Assembly: GCF_016887565.1 (NCBI RefSeq)
Contig: NZ_CP069396.1
Coordinates: 11,080,001 to 11,144,000 of the forward strand
Direction of reading: 5' to 3'
Source: Archangium violaceum
GTDB taxonomy: Bacteria > Myxococcota > Myxococcia > Myxococcales > Myxococcaceae
DNA: 64,000 bases
Numbering within the stretch: position 1 is the stretch's first letter; every line of letters starts with the position of its first letter. This document shows, one piece after another, positions 60,054 to 64,000 of this stretch. The position numbers and the translations under genes were made by a program. The notes beneath the pieces were generated by a model. It saw nothing but the letters and a program-made list of their open reading frames with translations. It had not been told where the DNA came from and did not search any database.

Positions 60054-61604
60054 TCAAGGATTGGCGCCAGCAGTCGCCCAGCGCTGGATGACGGAGATGA
60101 GCTGTGGATCCAACGGACCGTCAGCGGGCATGCGCTGATCCCTCACCGCCGCGATGATGAGCGGCAGGTTGTCCTTCCACTGCTGATACGTGGACAGCTG
60201 CCGGCCCGGTCCCGAGTCGTGGCACTTCGCGCACCGCGCCACGTGGATGGGGCGGATGTCCTTGTTCCAGCCGAGCACCGACGAGGAGACGGGCTGGTAC
60301 GAGAAGGAGACGGCGCGCCGGGCCTCGGTGCCGTCCGCGTAGCGCGCCACGGCGCTCAGCGTGTGCACGCCCGGTCCCAGTCCATCGAAGGAGTAGGCCT
60401 TGGGTGTCCCGTCCGCCTCCACCCCGCCGAGGCTGAAGGCCGGTCCGCTCACCGGCACGTCCACGCCCGCCACCTGGAAGGTGACGCTCTCCGGCGCATT
60501 GCCCGGCGCCACGCGCGCGCGCACCACCAGCGAGTCCTCCACCACCCGCATGCCCTCGTGCAGGCCCAGCACGCGCGGCACCGGGCCGCGGCTGAGCGCC
60601 ACCGTCTCGGTGCCCAGCTGCGCCCAGACACAGCCGCTCTCGTCCGCCGTCAGCAGGCGCAGGCTGCCCGTGTCCACGCCCGAGGCCTGGCCCCACGCGT
60701 CCTTGTCCGCGTCGTACAGGAAGAGCCCGTCACCCGTCTTCACCCAGAGGAAGCGCCCCGCGGCCACCACCTGCTCTGGCGTCTCCTCCAGCGCCACCTC
60801 GCGCCACCCGTCCGCCGCGTTGCGCAGCAGCCGCTCCGACGTCAGCAGCCACGCCTCCCCCGCCCCCTTCTCCGACTCCCCCAGCCCCGCCAGTCCCACC
60901 AGGGTCTCGCCCTTGTGCAGCGACACCTGGGCCTGGCGCACCTGCCACGCCCCCGCCGCCGTCTGGATGGCGTTCCACAGCTTGTCCTCGCGGATGAACC
61001 ACAGCGCCGGCGACACGCGCTCGGCCGGTGCCACCACCAGCGAGCTGATGCCCACCAGCGGCTGGCCATCCACCTTGAGCTGGGACAGCGCCCCGTCACG
61101 CAGCTGGAAGAGGCCCGAGGCATGCGCCAGCCACGCCGCGCCGTCCGGCGTCACCACCGACGCGCTCAGCCCCAGGCTCAGCGCATCCCTCCAGGGCGGG
61201 GCGATGATCCACCCCGACTGCGCCATGAAGAGACCGTTGTCCGCCTCCACCAGCGCGGAGCCCGGCCCCATCCGGAAGACGGCGCGGCCGCGTCCCGGCG
61301 TGATCGGATTGCCCGGGTGGTTCTCCAAGGGAGCCTTCGTCCCGTCCAGCCGCAGGCGGACGAGCTCGCCGGCCGCCGTCACGAAGATGCCGCCGCCCGT
61401 CTGGTCCGCGAAACCCGGCGAGGGCGCCACCTCCGCCTGGGCCGTCACCCGCGCCGGCTGGAAGGCCTCCGGCTTGGGGGTGTCCTGGGGGAGCGAGGGC
61501 TCGCAGGCCGCCAGCAGGCCCGCGAGCAGGAAGGGGTAGACCCTCACCCCAACCCTCTCCCAGGGGGAGAGGGAGCCGATACGGTACGAAGCTCGAGTGT
61601 TCAT
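60054..61604 (-). CDS. CxxCH lipoprotein with propeller-like N-terminal part
   Basis: Up to 516 residues. The lipobox LAAC is preceded by an unusual N-terminus: MNTRASYRIG then SLSPWERVGVRV, the latter encoded by a REP element, then VYPFLLAGLLAAC. Residues about 60-340 carry W/G-rich repeats (GGGIFVTAAGELVRL, GLFQLRDGALSQL, DGLFLYDADKDAWGQ) suggesting a beta-propeller. An Ig-like segment follows, and the last 75 residues form a cytochrome-like tail with CAKCH and MPADGPLD. ATG 61604 overlaps the DUF1501 stop (TAATG), which supports coupling; GTG 61547 inside the REP is an alternative that gives a standard signal peptide. Confidence 0.8.
   Translation of the reverse strand: MNTRASYRIGSLSPWERVGVRVYPFLLAGLLAACEPSLPQDTPKPEAFQPARVTAQAEVAPSPGFADQTGGGIFVTAAGELVRLRLDGTKAPLENHPGNPITPGRGRAVFRMGPGSALVEADNGLFMAQSGWIIAPPWRDALSLGLSASVVTPDGAAWLAHASGLFQLRDGALSQLKVDGQPLVGISSLVVAPAERVSPALWFIREDKLWNAIQTAAGAWQVRQAQVSLHKGETLVGLAGLGESEKGAGEAWLLTSERLLRNAADGWREVALEETPEQVVAAGRFLWVKTGDGLFLYDADKDAWGQASGVDTGSLRLLTADESGCVWAQLGTETVALSRGPVPRVLGLHEGMRVVEDSLVVRARVAPGNAPESVTFQVAGVDVPVSGPAFSLGGVEADGTPKAYSFDGLGPGVHTLSAVARYADGTEARRAVSFSYQPVSSSVLGWNKDIRPIHVARCAKCHDSGPGRQLSTYQQWKDNLPLIIAAVRDQRMPADGPLDPQLISVIQRWATAGANP
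61537..61575. repeat. REP element inside the 5' coding end of the CxxCH lipoprotein gene
   Basis: ACCCTCACCCCAACCCTCTCCC followed by GGGGGAGAGGG (written on the plus strand in two parts) is the same REP core as at 28845 and 50511. It falls between the coupled ATG at 61604 and the hydrophobic core of the signal peptide, in frame. Read on the minus strand it supplies GGGAGAGG and a GTG codon at 61545-61547, a potential internal translation start. Confidence 0.8.
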
Positions 61605-62995
61605 TACGCCAACAGGGCTTTGAGGGGTTCGACGCGCGTGATGCTGTAGTCCAGCTTGGCCGACGCCAGCACCGTCGCGATGATGTGCTCGGGGAGGATG
61701 CTCGTCCCGTTGGTCGGGTCCGACTGGCCCGTGGCCAGGTCCACCACGGCCGGCGCCATGCCGATGTCACCGCTCTTGCCGAACGTCAGGTTGTGCTTCA
61801 GCCCGGCGCCCATCAGCAGGCAGCTGTTCGTCAGGTGGTGGTCGCGCCCGCTCGTGGAGTTGATGGTCGGCGTGCGGGCGAACTCGGAGAACACCAGGAT
61901 GGTGGTGTGGTCCATGAAGTTGCCCCCTCCCGGGTGCGCCGTCCTGCGCAGGTCGTCCACCAGCGCGCCCAGGGCGTCGAAGCCCGCGCGCTGGTTGATG
62001 GCGTGCGTCGTCTGCGTGCCGAAGTGCGTGTCCAGGCCACCGGCCAGGTTGATGGACACGCACTGGCTGATGCCCTTCTTGAGCGCCGTGGCCACCAGCG
62101 CCGCGCGTCCCGCCGCGTTGTCGTAGGGCCCCGAGGTGGGCAGACCGTAGAAGGAGCGCACCTCCGCGTTCTCCGCCAGCTCGAAGCGGAACGCGTTGTC
62201 CAGCCGGCCCGACAGCACCTGCCGCATCTGGTCCCGGCTCGTCGAGTACGTGGAGCCCACGCCACCGGCGCCGTACGCCGCCTCCTCGCAGGAGATGGGC
62301 TGGCCGCGGAAGTCCACCAGCTGCTTCTCCAGCTCGCTGTCCAGCTGCCGCGTGCTGGCCGCCAGCGTGAGCAGCAGGTCCCTCGACTGGCTCACCTTCA
62401 GCGCGTTGGCGTTGCCCGGGTAGTTGTCGTTGTACGTCTCGACGTTGTAGGCGATGGAGGGGATGGGCACCCTCGGCATCATCTGCCCCACCACCTCGGT
62501 GGCCGTGGACGAGCCGCGCGCCGCCGCGCCAATGGGGCGCTTGCCGGTGATGAAGTAGCGCATGCCCTCTTCATGCGCGAGCGTCGTCATGTTGATGCCC
62601 CGCACCACCGCCATCAGGTCGTAGTGCGCGGCGAGCCTGTCGCCCACCGCCGGACCGAAGGTGATGTTGGAGGGCGCCGCGCCCGCCCGCGTGGACGGCA
62701 CGACGGGCCGGTCCGGGAAGCGCGCGTCGGTGAAGAGGTTGTAGCCCGGCTGGATGCGCGTCTCGGCGATCCGGTCGACGGTGAAGACGTCCGGGTCCCT
62801 CGGGTCGAAGGCGAGCAGCTGATCCCACCCTCCCGAGAAGTAGACGAAGACGAAGCAGCGGTCCGCGGGCGCCAGGGCCGAGGCCTGGGCGAAGGAGCGG
62901 AAGGGCAGGCCACCGAAGACGGTGGCGCCCATGAAGCCGGCGGCGGCCTTCAGGAAGGTACGGCGGCCGGTAGAGGTCTCTGGGTTCTTCTTCAT
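61604..62995 (-). CDS. DUF1501 family protein, Tat-exported
   Basis: A 463-residue periplasmic or surface protein. The N-terminus has a twin-arginine signal, GRRTFLKAAAGFMGATVFGG (RR at 11-12). The alkaline-phosphatase-like DUF1501 fold is shown by RCFVFVYFSGGWDQLLAFDPRD, SINLAGGLDTHFG (Asp-Thr-His), TILVFSEFARTPTIN and GRDHHLTNSCLLMGAG. In other bacteria DUF1501 proteins are encoded next to DUF1800 or DUF1585/1588 proteins and their function is unknown. ATG 62995 follows GGGGAGA; the frame to 63058 is a shadow. Confidence 0.88.
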   Translation of the reverse strand: MKKNPETSTGRRTFLKAAAGFMGATVFGGLPFRSFAQASALAPADRCFVFVYFSGGWDQLLAFDPRDPDVFTVDRIAETRIQPGYNLFTDARFPDRPVVPSTRAGAAPSNITFGPAVGDRLAAHYDLMAVVRGINMTTLAHEEGMRYFITGKRPIGAAARGSSTATEVVGQMMPRVPIPSIAYNVETYNDNYPGNANALKVSQSRDLLLTLAASTRQLDSELEKQLVDFRGQPISCEEAAYGAGGVGSTYSTSRDQMRQVLSGRLDNAFRFELAENAEVRSFYGLPTSGPYDNAAGRAALVATALKKGISQCVSINLAGGLDTHFGTQTTHAINQRAGFDALGALVDDLRRTAHPGGGNFMDHTTILVFSEFARTPTINSTSGRDHHLTNSCLLMGAGLKHNLTFGKSGDIGMAPAVVDLATGQSDPTNGTSILPEHIIATVLASAKLDYSITRVEPLKALLA

Positions 62996-63015
62996 GGATG
63001 CATCTCCCCGTGCCT

Positions 63016-63675
63016 TCAGTAGGTGAGGAAGCGCGAGTCCGTCATCAGCGCGATACACACCGCCGCCAGCGCCTGGTCTCGCTTCTGGATGGTCTCGGCG
63101 CGCGTGGCCGCCTGGGTGAAGAAGCCCACCCAGCGCGTCAGCTCCTCGCCCTGGAGCGGCGCGCCCCAGAAGCGGGTGGACAGGTAGCCGAGCAGGTCAC
63201 GCACCTGCGTGTCCGACAGCTTGCGCAGGTCGGCCACCGCCCCGGTGGGCAGCGTGCGGCTGAGCACGCGTTGCGCCGGGTCGGTCAGCTTCACCTCGGC
63301 CGCCGCCTGGGTCATGCACACCTCGCGCGCCCCGTCCTCGAGGAACTTGGCGAAGACGAGGTTGGGCTCGGTGCTCTCCTGGTTGATGAGCGCGTAGTCC
63401 GGCCGTCCCAGCGAGGTGGCCAGGCCCTCGAGCCCGGCCCATGGCCGGCCCACGGCCACTTCGATGGAGCGGGCCAGCTGGTTGACGGTGACGCGGCGGG
63501 GCGAGCGCCCCACCCGGCCGTCCTGCAGCTCCGGATCCGGCAGCGGCGTCACGGACTCCGCATGCGGGTTGGTCACGGGCAGCATCTGTCCCTCCTCCGG
63601 GGGAGGAGTGGACGGGGTCTTCTCACACCCGGCGGCGCCGAGCGCGACGAGCGCGAAGATGAGCAGGCGGCGCAT
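63016..63675 (-). CDS. Lipoprotein partner of the DUF1585/DUF1501 operon
   Basis: A 219-residue lipoprotein (signal MRRLLIFALVALGAAGC, lipid Cys17). The mature part holds VNQLARSIEVAVGRPWAGLEGL, PNLVFAKFLEDGAREVCM and a helical C-terminus QKRDQALAAVCIALMTDSRFLTY. The last element resembles the end of DUF1585/DUF1800-type domains (LMTDSRFL). It overlaps the upstream gene by one base (TGATG) and lies 20 bp before the DUF1501 start, so it is part of the same operon. No enzymatic motif is visible. Confidence 0.75.
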   Translation of the reverse strand: MRRLLIFALVALGAAGCEKTPSTPPPEEGQMLPVTNPHAESVTPLPDPELQDGRVGRSPRRVTVNQLARSIEVAVGRPWAGLEGLATSLGRPDYALINQESTEPNLVFAKFLEDGAREVCMTQAAAEVKLTDPAQRVLSRTLPTGAVADLRKLSDTQVRDLLGYLSTRFWGAPLQGEELTRWVGFFTQAATRAETIQKRDQALAAVCIALMTDSRFLTY

Positions 63676-64000
63676 CAGTCGATCCTCCGGTAGGCGTCGG
63701 TCATCACCAGGCGCTCGATGAGCGCCTTGAAGCGGTGGCCGTCTCGCGCGAAGTCCTCGGCGAGCGGCTCCAGGTAGAGGCGCTTCTCCTCGGCGGACAT
63801 GGGCCGGCCGAGGAACTCCTGCCAGACGCGCCGCACCGTGCAGCGCTCCAGCTCACCTGTCTGCAGCATGCGCTGCACCAGCAGCTGCGGGCCGCCGTCG
63901 ATGTTCTGCTCCTCGTCCGCGGTGCGGTAGAGGTACGTCTTGAGCATGCCCAGCGAGCTGGCGCCGTCGCCGTCGTAGGCCTGCATGACGTACTGGCCGC
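63675..64000 (-). CDS. C-terminal part of a DUF1585/DUF1588-like protein (partial)
   Basis: The gene runs off the right edge; 108 codons are visible and end at TGA 63675-63677. TADEEQNIDGGPQLLVQRML, ERCTVRRVWQEFLGRPMSAEEKRLY and FKALIERLVMTDAYR match the C-terminal DUF1585-type end of the large cytochrome-associated proteins common in Planctomycetes and Myxococcota. In those proteins heme-binding and DUF1588/1592 domains lie upstream. It is the first visible gene of the minus-strand operon. Confidence 0.75.
   Translation of the reverse strand, partial: GQYVMQAYDGDGASSLGMLKTYLYRTADEEQNIDGGPQLLVQRMLQTGELERCTVRRVWQEFLGRPMSAEEKRLYLEPLAEDFARDGHRFKALIERLVMTDAYRRID

Noticed and set aside
56212-60138. 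1308-codon plus-strand frame opposite the FG-GAP gene
   Set aside because: An Arg/Ala/His-rich translation without any fold signature; the opposite frame has a lipobox and at least nine Ca-binding repeats.

Overview
The window is a high-GC chromosomal segment that looks like a myxobacterium of the Cystobacterineae (Archangium/Cystobacter/Myxococcus side). This is inferred from the dense GC-rich coding, the many lipoprotein signal peptides, a Wzx/Wzy/Wzc-type exopolysaccharide locus with many GT4 enzymes, a BY-kinase with a C-terminal tyrosine cluster, and remnants of polymorphic lipoprotein toxins with Imm52 and DUF2019 partners. No rRNA gene, complete tRNA gene or CRISPR array was seen.

Layout. 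0-10 kb: tail of a sugar epimerase, a secreted subtilase behind two copies of a short dyad, a 2OG-Fe(II) oxygenase, a beta-helix lipoprotein, a GH13 amylase-type lipoprotein, and an AraC regulator divergent from a cytochrome P450. Then comes an orphan protein and four perfect 22-bp palindromes spaced exactly 41 bp apart. 10.5-34.7 kb: a polysaccharide locus of alternating divergent operons. It holds a pyruvyl transferase, a Wzx flippase, seven GT4-type glycosyltransferases, a Wzy/ligase-like protein, Wzc, a glycosyltransferase-methyltransferase fusion, a PII protein inserted by 4-bp overlaps, two GT-C-like membrane proteins, an acyltransferase-3 and an MBOAT/SGNH-like pair. Many neighbours overlap as ATGA, so translation is probably coupled.

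34.8-44.7 kb is mostly housekeeping and signalling: a small cytochrome c, Mfd, unknown proteins, an OmpA-like lipoprotein, a REC-REC-GGDEF protein, a V4R-like protein and ArgE. 44.8-49.5 kb is a compact copper/redox set: a Sco-PCu(A)C fusion, an anchored c-type cytochrome, a polytopic multicopper-oxidase-like protein, a YcnI-like protein with an N-terminal histidine, and a small lipoprotein. 49.5-51.5 kb carries a ferritin-like protein, a small membrane protein, a SemiSWEET-like transporter and a CBS-domain protein.

51.5-56.3 kb is a decayed accessory island, visibly richer in A/T in places. It has an orphan Imm52 gene behind an internally deleted toxin lipoprotein, direct repeats of a tRNA 3' end, a frameshifted integrase and an intact fungal-type GH45 endoglucanase lacking exactly two disulphides. 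It also has an HNH-like toxin fragment with a DUF2019 partner. 56.3-64 kb is a minus-strand operon: a DUF1585-like tail, a lipoprotein partner, a Tat-exported DUF1501 protein, a CxxCH lipoprotein whose signal peptide is partly encoded by a REP element, and a large FG-GAP lipoprotein.
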